NCBI GenBank assembly: GCA_014529385.2 | Contig: CM043968.1 | Coordinates: 7,794,648 to 7,858,647, forward strand | Length of the DNA: 64,000 bases | Source of the DNA: Adiantum capillus-veneris | Taxonomy: Eukaryota > Streptophyta > Polypodiopsida > Polypodiales > Pteridaceae | Direction: 5' to 3' | Shown: in pieces, positions 1 to 11,614 of the stretch | Position numbering within the stretch: the stretch's first letter is position 1 | How the letters are laid out: each line of letters starts with the position of its first letter | Notes under the pieces: model-generated | What the model was told of the DNA's origin: nothing | Database searches by the model: none | Seen by the model: only the letters and a program-made list of their open reading frames with translations | Made by a program: the position numbers and the translations under genes

Positions 1-178
1 CATGAAGGAGACTGATCTAGTAAGCTCCTCTATCTCCATAGGGGGTTGCTAACTCCGCTCTAATGATCTAGTGTGGCACATAGTATCCCATAAGTTGTGC
101 ATGAAGGAGACTGATCTGGTAAGCTCCTCTATCTCCATAGGGGGTTGCTAACTCCGCTCTAATGATCTAGTGTGGCAC
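1..178. repeat. 100-bp tandem duplication inside LINE L ORF2
   Basis: Bases 1-100 and 101-178 are nearly identical (one visible difference near base 20/120). The second copy runs on into unique sequence at 179. On the minus strand both copies encode the same peptide, including a segment read as EIEELTRSVSFMHNLWDTM, so this is a duplication within the C-terminal coding region of LINE L rather than a satellite. More copies may lie before the window. Confidence 0.85.
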
Positions 179-179
179 A

Positions 180-1250
180 GATACCTTGGCTCTAATCAAT
201 CGGGATATCATAGATACCAAGGGCCTCTCCATGACTTTCCACCCATCCTAACTGATAGAGGGTCTGAACCCCATAGAGCACAGCTAAAGCCACCAAGGTA
301 TCAAAGAGCCAAAGTGACCTGCAAACACATCCTCTTCAATCCTCCCGAGGTTGCATACGCTGGATAACCTAGTTTCTATTGTTCTCTTCAAAGAAAACCT
401 TGGCCTAGTGAAGACTACCCCAAGATAGGTGTATGCATCTGTGTACTCCACGAACTCTTGACCATAAATGAATGTAGGTGTTGATCTCCTGATCCACTTT
501 GGTGTGGTATTAAAAACCATAACCTTAGTTTTACCAAGGTTTACTGATAATCCGCTATCCTCTGCAAACCTATGTAATGCATCCAAATGTCGTTGCACCC
601 TCCGGTGAGTCTATATTACATACTAAATAGAGTAGGAGATAGTAGACAACCTTGTTTCATTCCAATAGTGGAGTGAACTAAGTTAGATATCCCCATCACT
701 GATTTGTATAGAGCCATGATCCCCCAAATCAACTCATTGGGCACTCTATCCCTTGTAGTCTATGCATCAATCTGGCTATGGGCACTAGCTATGGGCACCA
801 TGTCAAATTCTTTGCAAAAATCCACAAAGCTACAATAGATTCATCTCCCATGTGTCCTACCCTCCTCAATGATGGCTCTCAGTGTTAGAATATGGCCAAG
901 AGTGGAGAAGCCTCTCCTAAAACCAGCTTGTCTTTTTGCCTGTATGCCCTCACTCTTTGCTCGTTTGCTCAATTCATGCTCAACGAGAGATGCATACAAC
1001 CATGCCAATGTGTGTTCAATCATGATAGTACGATAGTTTCCAAGCACCATAGGATACCCTACCTTGAAGATAGGCACAATAATAGACAATCTCCAAGTCT
1101 CAGGTAGACCCTCACACATGACACAATTGAACTGAACCGCAAGAACCCCTGTCAGCATATCTTTAGAATGTATAAAGTGCTTTACTGCTAGACCATCATG
1201 ATCATATGCCCTCCTTGTCTTCGTCCTGTCAATGGCCTTCTTTACCATCT
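180..1250 (-). pseudogene. Reverse transcriptase of LINE L (broken)
   Basis: The minus strand encodes classical LINE RT blocks. From 1248 down come a segment with LPETWRLSIIVPIFK and NYRTIMI, then QAGFRRGFST, then in another frame YCSFVDFCKEFDMVP near 840, then MKQGCLLSPTLFS near 650, and a thumb-like segment with LSVNLGKTKVMVFN and YTYLG (598-284). The enzyme would copy the element's RNA at a nicked chromosomal target. At least two frame changes and several stops separate the blocks, so no active protein is expected. Family assignment is secure; a finer clade cannot be set by eye. Confidence 0.8.
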
Positions 1251-1589
1251 CATTGGTAAAGAAGGTACTCGTAGACAGGCATCGCTCAAGAGGATCAAGA
1301 AGGGGTGTCTATCCAAGGACCATATATAAGGATGTTACATACTGACCCCACACATCAGGGGAGGTAATCATTGGAGGAGATTTGTCATGGAAGAGATGAC
1401 ATGCCTCTTGTGAATCTCTACTCAAGAACAGTTGGTATAAATCTCTCTCCATCTGAGCTAGGAACGCTCGCTTCTTCTGACACACAAGGTGTCGGAAGGT
1501 TATTTGAGACTGTCTATGATTGACGACCCCTAGGAGAAGATACTTTGAAGTTGTGCTCTAGTCTCTCTGCATTCCTCATCATACCAAGT

Positions 1590-2600
1590 GTTCAGAGGCA
1601 TGCTCCCAAGACGGCATCTCTACTTAGGCGCTCAGTATGTGGGTATGCCTCTGCTACTGCATCATGCAGTGTCTCAATCAGCAAAGTGGTGATCTCCTCC
1701 TGATTGAGAGTCTTGGCTTGGCTGTTGTACATAAAACGACTGTAGATCTCCTTTGTATAAACGGAGTCAATCTCTGGTATAAACGTATAGCGGGTTTGTG
1801 TCTGTCCGTCTGACATCTGAGTTGTAATGTATAGAAAGGAGACTAAAAATGTCAAGAGGGCATGATCCACTCATACACCCATTGATCTGGGTCCTACTGT
1901 GAAATCTTGAATGCAAGGAATGAAGCTCGGCTGTGTCAGGACATAGTCCACTGTGTTGGCCCCATGTTTGTGTGGGAAGCAAGTCAAATTGACTACTGCA
2001 GGGAATTGTTGTAGGCCATTAAGTATGGCCAATCCATGTGAGGCCCCCAACTCCATCAGATATCTCCTGTACTCGATGTACTCCTCATCTTGTGTAAGGT
2101 ATCATAAAAAGTGGTCTGATGATTTCTCGTGCAGGCATTAAAGTCCCCCAAGAGAATAATGTCACCATCTCTGGAAAATTCCCATATGTCCTCGTCTAAT
2201 ATAGAGAAGAGGGATTGTCCTCTAGGTGCGACTTACACTGATGTGCCGGGGGGGAAGTAATATATAGCAATTGTACAAGAATCTGCATGTCTCACCCCTC
2301 AATCTCACCCACATGTATCTAGCCTGAGCATCTCTCTGAATAATGTGCACAAGCGGTTGAGCTCCTCTTTGAATACGACTCCCACTCCTCCTAACCCTCT
2401 GTCCCTATGCTCTAATCTAGTCTCTACTCGACAAGTTCTCCCACCTATATTCAGTCACGTGGCATAAGTTGTCCCGGTGCTTGGTGTGTCTCTGAGTAAA
2501 AGACGATGTCTCTCCCCTTAAAGCTATCCTCAAATGTCCCTACATCAAGATGAAGTGACCCATTACAATTCCATGCTGCCACCTTTAGTGTGGTCTCATA
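1590..2600 (-). pseudogene. Apurinic-like (EEP) endonuclease of LINE L (broken)
   Basis: On the minus strand the start of the domain is visible near 2580 (VAAWNCNG, matching the WNVNG start of LINE endonucleases). The metal-binding block ILLGDFNA lies at about 2160-2130, and ANTVDYVLTQ followed by a late block ending in VGPRS lies at 1950-1870. In an intact element this domain nicks target DNA to prime reverse transcription. The blocks fall in different frames with stops between, so this is a relic. It lies directly upstream of the RT, as expected for one ORF2. Confidence 0.72.
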
Positions 2601-3248
2601 GGTCTCGCACCATCATGCGAAACAACGCTCCAATATCACCACCCTTTCATCTCGGTAAAAATCAATCTTACCTTTTTTCCTTGCCGCTCTAATATCAAGC
2701 ATTACCTCGTGCATGTGAGCAACCTGCAAGAGTGTGAGGTCATCTCCAAGAAAGATGCCCGTCTTCTTAAGAGTTGGTCTTCTTCAAAAAGTCCTTCTTC
2801 GCTTCCATGGAGAGGAAATGCAAGATAAATGCCCTTTCCTTTGAGGTTTTCCCATTGCTTCCACTTTTCTTATTGCCCACTCTCCAAACTCTCATATGTG
2901 TCAGCTCATTAAGCCCCATCATGGTCATGGGTTCTTTTACCTCTTCATCATATTATCTTGATCTTTAAGGCCACAAATCCTCACATGTAAAGCACGCACA
3001 TACCTCCTTTGCTCCTCTTCTAGTGTCAAGTTAATGATGGTGGATGTGGGGTTGTCTCCTTGCATTTTCCTTTCTTGACAATCTCGATCCATTTCTCGGC
3101 ATCATCCACTTTCTGTTGGGTCTTTGTAATAACATCCGCCCACGAAGTCGTCATTTCTTTGTGTTGCTTCTCCCCTTCTTTGATGGCGTGCATTTGTTCT
3201 TTAATTGTATTGAGTTTGTCAACTACTGAGGGTTGAAGCTCACCTTCT

Positions 3249-3530
3249 TCAAGTGTGTCGTGATCCCATCTCTACAAACTCCTTGAGTGACACTATCTCC
3301 TCATCTTGGGCCGTCACTCGATTCTCAAGTGTGTTTATCGTGCTTTCTTGGACCAACACACGTTCTTCGAGTATCTTTATTGTGCCTACAATTAATTTTG
3401 TTAATGTCTCACACATTTCTTCTTTGCATTTTTGAATGGCATCTTCCAAAGGGTCAGCCGTCTTTGCCATTTTGCTTCTTAATGTTTGAGAGGGAGAGGG
3501 AGAAAGTTCGTGGGAGTGAGACATGCACAC
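3249..3530 (-). CDS. ORF1-like coiled-coil fragment of LINE L
   Basis: This open segment contains an internal Met beginning MAKTADPLEDAIQKC, followed by a heptad-rich stretch (LEERVLVQESTINTLENRV). That reads as a coiled coil of about 50 residues. It lies immediately 5' of the endonuclease on the same strand, where LINE ORF1 belongs. ORF1 proteins of other LINEs trimerise through coiled coils and bind RNA, but no RNA-binding domain or zinc knuckle is recognisable here. It runs into stops toward ORF2. Assignment rests on position and heptad pattern only. Confidence 0.5.
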   Translation of the reverse strand: MCMSHSHELSPSPSQTLRSKMAKTADPLEDAIQKCKEEMCETLTKLIVGTIKILEERVLVQESTINTLENRVTAQDEEIVSLKEFVEMGSRHT

Positions 3531-3600
3531 TACGTAAATATGTGGTTCTTAGTGTGAAATCTGATAGCATTGTTTCATGATTGATATGAATTAACCACGA

Positions 3601-4299
3601 TTGGTCTCGAAATTTGTATCTTCAAATGCCAGATTCTCTTGTCTACACTAACACCTAAAGCACACTAACCAACACATATAATACCACAATTACCACTATC
3701 AGATGGGCCACAATCAAAGGCACTTATGTCATTCAAAAAGGCAAGCTTACATATTTTCTACCTTTGCATGTATTTGTGTTAACTCCAACAATGTGAATAT
3801 GCCTAGAAAATAAAGCATTAAGCCATGTATTGTGGCTTTTGAAAATTGACTTTCATCAAAGTGACACCATTCGCTGCTTGGTAATGTAGGGAAATATGCT
3901 CCTGCTACTCCTTGGAGGGCAGGACGGCAACGGTTGAGCCATTTATAAAGAAGATAGTTCTACACGTTAGAGAAGAAGAGAAAAGTAGTTATGCTCATTC
4001 TCGTTCTGTACTTGCCCGGGCAAATGAAAATCGTTCCAGCTTTGAAGATTTATTACAAAAGGGTGTACTTGCGAGGAAAATCAATTTATAATACAGTAGT
4101 AGCATCCAAGATTATGACATTGCTATCGACAGATTTTACGTAACAAAATGGCTTAGTATACGGCCTGGCCTCCATGGTCCCACCTTGGTGTTTTTCGTAT
4201 GGACTAGAGAAGAGGCCATGGTATCACAAAACTCTGCACAGAATAATCTCAACTGGCTTACTCTACTTTCATCGTGTTCAAACTTTAAACCTGAAGCTG
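3601..4299. other. No gene recognised; probable 3' flank of tetraspanin gene
   Basis: I see no coding similarity here. The part next to 4300 would be the 3' untranslated region of the tetraspanin gene on the minus strand. I could not place a poly(A) signal with confidence. Short open frames at 4136-4581 on the plus strand are antisense shadows of the last tetraspanin exon. Confidence 0.4.
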
Positions 4300-5145
4300 T
4301 CATCTGTTTATGGGCCATCCCTCCACTGTGCCTGTATTTGCTGTCAGAGTACAATCTGCAGTCTGTCGAGGAATCAAAAGAGGTTGACGGAGGCGTGTTT
4401 GTGGAAGAATATACTCGTCGTCACTGTCATAATATGCCAAGCCAGAAGAAGGCATTGCCGCCCTGGTGCAAAATGCAAGAAGCAAAGCAAAAACCTGGAA
4501 GACAGGATAAAAACCTGTGTCAGACATGTGGCTTTGATAAAATTTCATTATCGATATGATGAGGCTCTGAAAAAATTATGATAAGGGTCTGAAAAGCGTC
4601 CATCAAATATCAATATGACAGCAACACGTGTGCGTACCTCGATGATCACTAGTGCTAGGCCCGCCCACTTGCAAAATTCCAAGTTAGTTTCCACAAATTC
4701 TTTGATATAATCAAATAGACCACTTGGATCATCAGGGATAATCTGAAAAACATTTGTGTAAGCTAGCTTAGATACATAAAAAGTTAAAAGGCTGTGCACG
4801 AAGTTAAGGATGCACATGCTACAGTACCTCCTCCCATTTCTCATTAAGAAAAAGTTCTGCTACAAAAGCTCCTTCCAGTATGATAAGTAAGATGAGGAAA
4901 AAGGTGTACTGTCAGAGTCAAGGTAAGACATCATAATTCTTCCTTTCAATGATTCTTTCTTTCAACAATGCCAGGCGATACATTGCTCCCTTATATTCCA
5001 GGGTTTGTGTCCCGACCTTGTAGATAAATGAAATGAAAAGGATACAGAAGAAAGACAGCATCCGTTTGAAGTCTCTGCTGCAATGTGACCTATGAATGAT
5101 ATCAGGCATACAAACAGACCCAAACCGAGTAAAAAGTAAATGAAC
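4300..5145 (-). CDS. Tetraspanin, TET19/20-like, four 3' exons (5' exons not in view)
   Basis: Four minus-strand exons join in frame with GT-AG introns: 5145-5046 (100 bp), 4908-4828 (81 bp), 4742-4638 (105 bp) and 4494-4300 (stop TGA 4302-4300). The product begins inside transmembrane helix 2 (FIYFLLGLGLFVCLISFIGH) and continues AAETSNGCCLSS. It then has helix 3 (FFLILLIILEGAFVAELFL), a short loop with KWEE and IIPDDPSGLFDYI, helix 4 (CKWAGLALVIIEVFALLLAF) and a cytosolic tail with YYDSDDEY and RQPLL. GHIAAET-NGCC, FLN-W, DDPSG and YDSDDEY are hallmarks of the plant TET19/20 and TOM2A-like group. The first exon starts in phase 2 of a Trp codon, so at least one upstream exon with helix 1 is missing. 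I found none up to 5793, where repeats begin; a repeat-filled intron or loss of the gene's 5' end are both possible. No stop or frameshift is seen. Role inferred from the family: a membrane scaffold. Confidence 0.82.
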
Positions 5146-5791
5146 CTGCAGAATCACCACAAACTTGTGTGAGCCAGGATGCCTATAGAGGTTGCCTGTT
5201 TAGGATCCTTATATACAAGGTCGTTCAGGCTTTCACTCCAAACTTAACATACTTTTAAAGAGATTTTTGAAAACAGCACAAAAAAGATATGGTGATCCAC
5301 TATGTGCCTGAGACACAAGCGAAGTTGCTCACTGCTGCAGGATCTCGTGATGTCAATCCCCCTCACCTTCCTTTTCTTGTGTCATAGACTCATTCGTCAG
5401 AAGCCTTGTGAGCCTAGCTAGTCGTAAGACCCCCATGTCCAGACAAATCCATTGAATTAGTTTTGCTCCTTGTATAAATGATTGTACATGGCCCAGTCGG
5501 GTGTTAGTTCACTTTCGTGGGCATGCAGCTAAGTCTAGGAAAGCCTAGGGGATCCAAGTCTGGAGCCTTCATGCACCTCTTTGCAGACAAACAGACTCAT
5601 TAGATCAGTTTCCAACCTTGCATAATGCTATTTGAATAAAAGATTGTACATGGCGTAATTGGGTGTTTTTTAAATTCGTGAGCATTCAGCAGTGCCCGCA
5701 TGTAGCTTCGGATAACCAGGACTTGCACCAATCTAATGGGCGTGGCAAGTGCACCAATGCGATGTCTTAAACCATGAATGTACTTAATGAT

Positions 5792-5793
<2 letters not shown>
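5146..5793. other. Upstream/intronic sequence of tetraspanin; diverged direct repeat
   Basis: No exon was found here. Two diverged direct copies of roughly 80-90 bp can be seen near 5450-5530 and 5595-5690; both contain the string gattgtacatggc followed by gggtgtt, and both end in gcat-cagc. They are not part of any element I recognise. If the tetraspanin gene is intact, this stretch belongs to a long intron. Confidence 0.4.

Positions 5794-5840
<47 letters not shown>
5794..5840. repeat. (CT)n microsatellite
   Basis: About 23 uninterrupted CT units lie exactly at the left edge of the LINE J homology. Serine/leucine or arginine/glutamate repeat ORFs over this tract are artefacts. Confidence 0.95.
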
Positions 5841-5844
<4 letters not shown>

Positions 5845-6648
5845 GGCAAAGTTGTTTGTGTGCATAATGGAGATGAAATTGAGTGATTGGGCTGAAGAGA
5901 ATGACAAGCGTGTAAAAGGACAAGCGGGTTTTCGTCGATGCCATAGCACCATATTCATCTTGTCACTCTTCGTGTTCTCATGGAGGAAAGTCGGTTGAAA
6001 GACGAGCGATTGTATTGTTGTTTTGTGGACTTTAAGAAAGCGTTTGATATGATTCCATGTAACAATTTGTGGAGAAGGATAGAAGAACTCAAGTGCCAAG
6101 TGAGTTCATGCTAGCGGTTTCTTGAATCTATGAGAAGGTGATGTGTCAAGTGCGCATGGGAAGAGGAATTTCAGAAATTTTTGCAAGAACTATTGCAGTT
6201 AAACAAGGATGTCCGTTGTCACCAACTCTCTTTGGTCTATGCATCGATCAATTGGAACAAGTGGTACTTGACTTTATCCAAGAAGAAGGCATTGACGAGG
6301 TCACTATTTACAAAACAATAATCATGCTTTTATTGTATGCGGTAGATGTAGTGCTTCTAGCACACACTTTAGAGGATGCACAAAAGCTTATGGTTGTCCT
6401 TGAGAACTTTTGCTTGCATAGTGGACTGATTGTGAATGAATCTAAGACAGGTTATGCTTGTGAAAACCAATCATAAGGAGAAGCCATGCATTGTGTACAA
6501 CAATGAGACACTTGAAGTTGTTGAGAGCTTAAGTACCTTGGCCTCGAGGTTCCGGCCAATCACAAGTGGCATGGATGTGCTATGCATCGTTTGGAAGCGG
6601 GAAAGAGATCATACTATGCATTTGAGAACATGTGTAATCTCTATCTGT
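5841..6648 (+). pseudogene. LINE J reverse transcriptase, left part
   Basis: Plus-strand RT blocks of a LINE: KLSDWAEENDKRVKGQAGFR (5875-5935), YCCFVDFKKAFDMIP (about 6015-6055), VKQGCPLSPTLFGLCIDQLE (about 6198-6258), LLYAVDVVLLAH (about 6330-6365) and GLEVP-HKWHGCAM near 6545-6590. The catalytic Y-A-D-D reads Y-A-V-D, so one metal-binding aspartate is lost. Frames change several times. The copy lacks its endonuclease and breaks off at 6648 where gypsy A Gag sequence begins. A matching LINE C-terminus resumes at 31116, so gypsy A was most likely inserted into this LINE. Confidence 0.8.
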
Positions 6649-6649
6649 A

Positions 6650-8330
6650 CCTCTTGTTGATGTGAATGCTCCACCAGTGCAGGACTTTATAACTGGGCAA
6701 CTTGACGATGATGCGTTTAGGACTTGATTGCGGCTGTGAATGTGTTTTCTCGATTGGTACAAAACCCAAGGTTTATGGAGTTTTTGCAAGTGCCACCAGT
6801 GCCACAGCAGACAAGGGAACTCACAAAGCCAGTAGAGCCAGATGAGGCTCAAGCCCAGGTCCTTCATGCGTCCCAGCAGGATAGGAAGCACTCGCACGTT
6901 GCGGAGTCAGGGGGCTCCAAAACAGATTCCTTTCGTCCATAAACAGGTGGTTAGGACACCAATTCCACACGTTTTGCCAGTTCAGCCCGCCACCTTTCAA
7001 AGTCCACATGTTGCATTAAATGGACAGGGAACCAATTTCTAGGCAATGCATCAGGTTTTTCCACCACCCATGGTACATCCTGGGTATTTCGAGGGTGGAT
7101 CAGTGTTTCAGAGCATGGCTCGTTATGCGCCTCGAAACCAGCAATATAGGCCAATAACAATGTTTGGGGGTATGCAAGGCATGATGCCAAACCCCATGTA
7201 TGGTGATATCGGCATGCTACAAGCTTTCAAAGCAATCGGCACCAATTGGGGTGCCACAGGGTAATTTTGGCATGGCTGGTTTTTCTAGACAGCAGCCAGA
7301 TATGGCACTTACGACGCAAAATGTCAATGGCCAAGAAATGCCGATGATCCCTACTACAGTGCCCATGTTGCAGACAATTCCTTATGACAATTTGGGGGCA
7401 TTCGAAAAGCCGAAAGCTTACAAAGAAGGTGGTGCACCTGTAAAGTTTAGCACTTTCAGCTGCTTTGAGGATAAAGCAAAGGCTCTTACTTTCCTCCAGC
7501 AGTTTGATACAGTTTATGCAGGAGGGAATTTTACAGAGGCCTCTAAGGTCAAGCTTGAAAGACAATGCACTTACATGGTGGACGACATTGTTGATGCAAG
7601 GGCACACACCTGCCACATGGGTATACATACTTCAAGAAAATGTTTGCATCAGAGTGGCTGTCAGATGAATTTGAAGCCGATGTCATGACAGATTAAAACC
7701 AACTCACTGCGGCTACTTGCAAGAGCCTACAGGAGTACAATCGGAGGTTTTGTAAAGCGTTGCTCTCGGTAACCTCTTATAGGTTTGTGCCACTGACAGA
7801 GCAGATTGACAAGTATTAATCTGGGCTGCCTAAAGGGCTTCGAGATTACTGTACAAAGAATAGAGTGGCTACCCTCACTCAGCTTATGGTAGTTGCCAAT
7901 ATTGGTCTTGCCTTGTTGAAGGGAGAGGATAGTGGGTTTCCAGGCAATGTGAAAGGGCGGCAGCAAAAGAAAAATTCAGCAAAGAAGCCCTTCGTGAAAA
8001 CGGTTCCTGAAGCGTCACAGGGGTCAAAAAAGGTTAACAAGGATAAGGACTCAACCAGGACTTCTAGAGCGCAGGCAAAGAAGCAGAAAAGGAAGCCTTT
8101 TGTGCGTAAGTCGCTCGAGGAAAAGAAGGTCTTGATGGCTGAGAATAAATGCTTTATATGCGATCAGCCTAGTCACTTTGCTGCAGATTGTCCACAAAGG
8201 AAAAGACCAACTGACTCAGATGATAAAGGCAAGAAGCCTAAATCCACGGCAGGTTTGGTGCCAGATATGGTGGGTGACAGGCCTAGTACAGATGCCAACG
8301 AGTTACGCAGAGCATAGGGTAAAGTTAGAG
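6650..8330 (+). pseudogene. Gag of gypsy A (5'-truncated, frameshifted)
   Basis: Sequence resumes with the conserved Gag N-terminal block (VQDFITGQLDDDAF, then FSRLVQNPRFMEFLQ near 6740-6790). It continues through a Pro/Gln/Met-rich middle (6950-7380), the capsid segment with FEDKAKALTFLQQFDT-YAGGNF (about 7465-7540), and a CCHC zinc knuckle reading CFICDQPSHFAADC near 8150-8195. In related elements this protein packages the RNA. Several frame changes and stops are present. Sequence before VQDFI is missing relative to the B copy, whose Gag begins about 40 codons earlier. Confidence 0.78.
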
Positions 8331-10026
8331 ATTAGACGGTACTCATCTTCTTTGATCCAGGTGCCAAAGCAAACTTTATCTCACCAGAGTTAGCTATGAA
8401 GCTGGGCATCAGAGCTAAAGAGATGGGGTACACGGCAGAGGCAAGGTTGGCATGTCCTAGCTACTCAGAATGTGTTACTCCCATTATTGGAAAACTACGT
8501 CTACATATTCAGTCGTATGTGGACACTGAAGAGTTTTATATCATGCCATTGGAAGGGTGTGATGCGCTACTGGGAACCCCATGGATGTTCAGAGTACATG
8601 GTGAGCTGGATGTCTTTGGTAAAATGATCACGCTTTACCATAGGGACAAAACTCATGTTTTGGATGTAAAGCTCAAAGGGGAGTCTGTCCCTATTGTATC
8701 TGCTTCGGCTATCACTTCTGTAATTAAAAATCATCTTTCTACGTACTTCATTTTTTCACGTGATGTTTCAGATAATTGTCAGTCCAATTTATCTGTGTCA
8801 GATAAAGAAAGATCAGCATTTTTGCAATAGTTTACTGTTTTTCTGATTCATTACCGTCACGCTGCCATCAGAGAGGCATGAGGACCATGCGATAGATTTG
8901 GTGCTAGGGTGTAGCCCACAAAACAGACCTCCCTACCGGGTTAGTGCGGCTCAGCAGAAAGAGATTATGGGCCAGGTTGAGGAGCTTTTAGAGAAGGGGC
9001 TGATTCAACCTAGTTCTTTACCTTTTTGCTCCCAAGTGCTCCTAGTACAAGAGAAGGATGACTCTTGGCGCATGTGTATTGATAATCGTGCATTGAATAA
9101 GAATACCATCAAGAACAGGTTTCCTACCCCAAGGATTGATGATATTCTGGACCGTTTAGAGGGTGCTTCAATTTTCAGCAGGATAGACCTTAAGAGTAGG
9201 TACCATTAGATTCGTATAAGGCTAGAGGATGTGCACAAGACTACGTTTAGAACAACGTTTGGTCTTTATGAGTTCCTAGTGATTCCATTTGGTCTTACAA
9301 ATGCTCCTACTACATTCAATAAGATGATGGACCGGATTTTCTACTCGCATCAAAAGTTTGTTGACACATTCTTTGATGGCATAATAGTCTATTCGAAGCA
9401 TGAAGAGTAGCATAGGCGTCACTTGACCATTGTGTTCGAAGAGCTGCGTAGTCACAGGTTACTTGTCAATCCTAAGAAAAGTGAATTCTTCTTAGAAGAG
9501 ATCCACTTTCTTGGCCACATAGTGGAAGGCAAGAAGAATGTTGTGGTTGATGCGTTATCAAGGAAGCCACAAATTTTAGTTGTGTCAATTCCGTATCACC
9601 ATGAGCTTGATGACATGAAGGAACAGTATGCTACTGATGAAGATTTTGCAAGGATCTTTAAACAGTTGCAAGATGGGCAATGTCATGAGCACTACCTCCT
9701 CAGAGACAGTTTTATGATGATACATGGCAGACTTTGTGTTACTAGGCCATTGCGACATAAGGTCATGGTAGAAAGTCATCTCCCACCGTATGCAGGGCGG
9801 TGATGCGACAGTGAAAACGGTCAAGACATTCTTTTATTGGCCTACTTTGAGGAGAGATGTGGATGCCTTTGTGCGAGCATGTGTGATTTGCCAAAAGGTC
9901 AAGTTTGACAGGCAAAAGGCACAAAGGTTATTACAGCCACTGCCGATTCCGGATAAGCCATCGGAAAGTATTGCTATGGATTTTATCTTTGATCTTCCAA
10001 GAACGCCGACAGGGAATGATGGTATA
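8331..10026 (+). pseudogene. Gypsy A protease, RT and integrase N-terminus with internal deletion
   Basis: The protease shows FFDPGAKANFI near 8348-8380 and a late block with GCDALLGTPWMF. RT follows with SWRMCIDNRALNKNT (about 9065-9105) and a catalytic box altered to F-F-D-G (about 9370). At about 9522 HFLGHIV jumps straight to EGKKNVVVDALSRKP, skipping about 590 bp that are present in gypsy D (55331-55917). This removes the RT thumb and RNase H. The junction shares a short GTGGAAGGC-like match with the distal side. Integrase then starts with its zinc finger (CVICQKVKFDRQ near 9880) and breaks at the GTATA target site, 10022-10026. Confidence 0.78.
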
Positions 10027-10833
10027 TGAAACCGGCCGATGGGGCGGTAGGCGTTGGCTTTCACCTGAAATTCTTTACGTTAGACACACACACAGAGCAC
10101 TTCGCAAAAAGAACCTGGGACAGGAATTAACACTTGAATACACACACGGCTCGGAAGCTAGAATGCCCCGAGCAGACGCCGACAATCTGTAGGCCCCAAA
10201 ATTGGCGCCCCTTTCGGTATTTCTTTATTCTTTAACAGAGCGAATAAAATCTGTGATCTCCTACGAGCTGCCCCACACAATCCAGGCTGAGAAACACCTG
10301 TTCTAGCCCGATTTCGGCAACATAACTATACTAGGACGCTTCACAGTCAGTACCCCCACGCAATAGATGACTTTCCCGACGCATACGAAAACTTTGCAAA
10401 ACCTGGCGAGAATCTGAAGCACGCTGAATTCTCTGTTTTCTGCCCCGAAAATGCGCCAGATTACCTTTACAGCGGTCCCCTCGCGTCCCCGAACCTCCTG
10501 AGGGTATTAGGGTCCGTTTGGGGGCGAAACCTTAAACCTGCAAAAATACACAGCAGGCCGTAATTCCCTGTTTTGGGCTCCATTTCACGTGCCGGTCGCA
10601 TCTGTAGCAAGACCTCGAGCTCCCGCACCTATAGGGCTACTTGCCCTTTGAATCGGACGAGATTTCTCACGTGAAACCTTTCCAAATTCGTCTGTACCTG
10701 TGGGGGATTAGCCACTAGCTAACCCAATACCTGTGCAAGAGGCTCTTGCCTCGACAATCGCGCATGAACCCACACGACTGTACATCAATCAAATGAAAAG
10801 CCCTCTTGTGGGGCATCACATAACTGCACGTAA

Positions 10834-10864
<31 letters not shown>

Positions 10865-11614
10865 CAGTGTGTAGCGTGCAGGGTATCACTCCTGGCACCA
10901 CACTGTACATAAAGGGAAAGAAAGCACTCCATAGCTCTTAACCTGTGGCAGAAAACTCAAAATGAGCCTCCCAGCTATAAATTCAGCGCTACCTCTTCTT
11001 TGCATTAGGCAAGTGAACAGAAATGTGCCACTTGGCACATTTACAAGCATTTTCCCGTTTCGGGTTTGCCGCCTAAAAATCTCCCGACTGGTTGCTCAGC
11101 TGACTTCGCGGCAGAGTTGTAAAATGTTCCCCTAGTCATACCGAGGTAATGACGCGAACACATTTCACGGCCCAAAAAAGCAATTCCCTAAATTTTAGGA
11201 AATGATTCCGTTGGGCTCCCACTGGTCATCTGACCATCTATCCTCATTGGGACCACATCCAAAAGTACAATGTGGGCCAACTATCGGATATTTTCTGCTG
11301 GTAGTCCCACCTTGACTTTATGCCTTTATTGAGTTCACTTCCTAGTATCCACCAACTTGCTAAATGCGACCGGGGGACCTATATGATCTTGCTCTGAGCC
11401 TAGACATCCTCTTACTATACAATTCCAGTGCCGACCACTTCCCATCTGCGGGTGAAACTACCGTTCACATTGGCCATACAATGTCCGACCATTTGCTACT
11501 TCAAAAAGAGGGTCTCAAAAATAAAACAAAACCCATTGGAAACAAACCAACAACTAAAGTTCGCAGTTGCCACGTCCTCGTGACATAGTTAATAGTTGCC
11601 ACGTCCCCGTGACA
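10027..11614 (-). mobile_element. Solo LTR (B type) in gypsy A integrase, TSD GTATA
   Basis: In plus coordinates this 1588-bp unit starts TGAAACCGG and ends CCGTGACA, i.e. an LTR in minus orientation with TG...CA ends. It is flanked on both sides by GTATA (10022-10026 and 11615-11619). The interrupted integrase resumes directly after it, so this is a clean insertion reduced to one LTR, presumably by LTR-LTR recombination. It matches the 5' LTR of gypsy B (26875-28449) over its length. A (GA)n tract lies at about 10835-10864. Its 3' edge carries the duplicated GACGTGGCAACT-type terminus. Confidence 0.9.

Larger units (their letters stand above)
1..3600 (-). mobile_element. LINE L, non-LTR retrotransposon (3' end outside window)
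   Basis: Read on the minus strand this stretch gives, in order, a coiled-coil ORF1-like segment (about 3530-3250), an apurinic-type endonuclease (about 2600-1590) and a reverse transcriptase (about 1250-180). That is the order of an ORF1/ORF2 LINE. The window starts inside the C-terminal part of ORF2, so the 3' end and any poly(A) tail are not visible. Many stops and frameshifts show an old copy. RT motifs resemble those of LINE J at 5841-6648 and differ clearly from LINE K at 14451-21410. The 5' boundary near 3600 is approximate. Confidence 0.8.
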
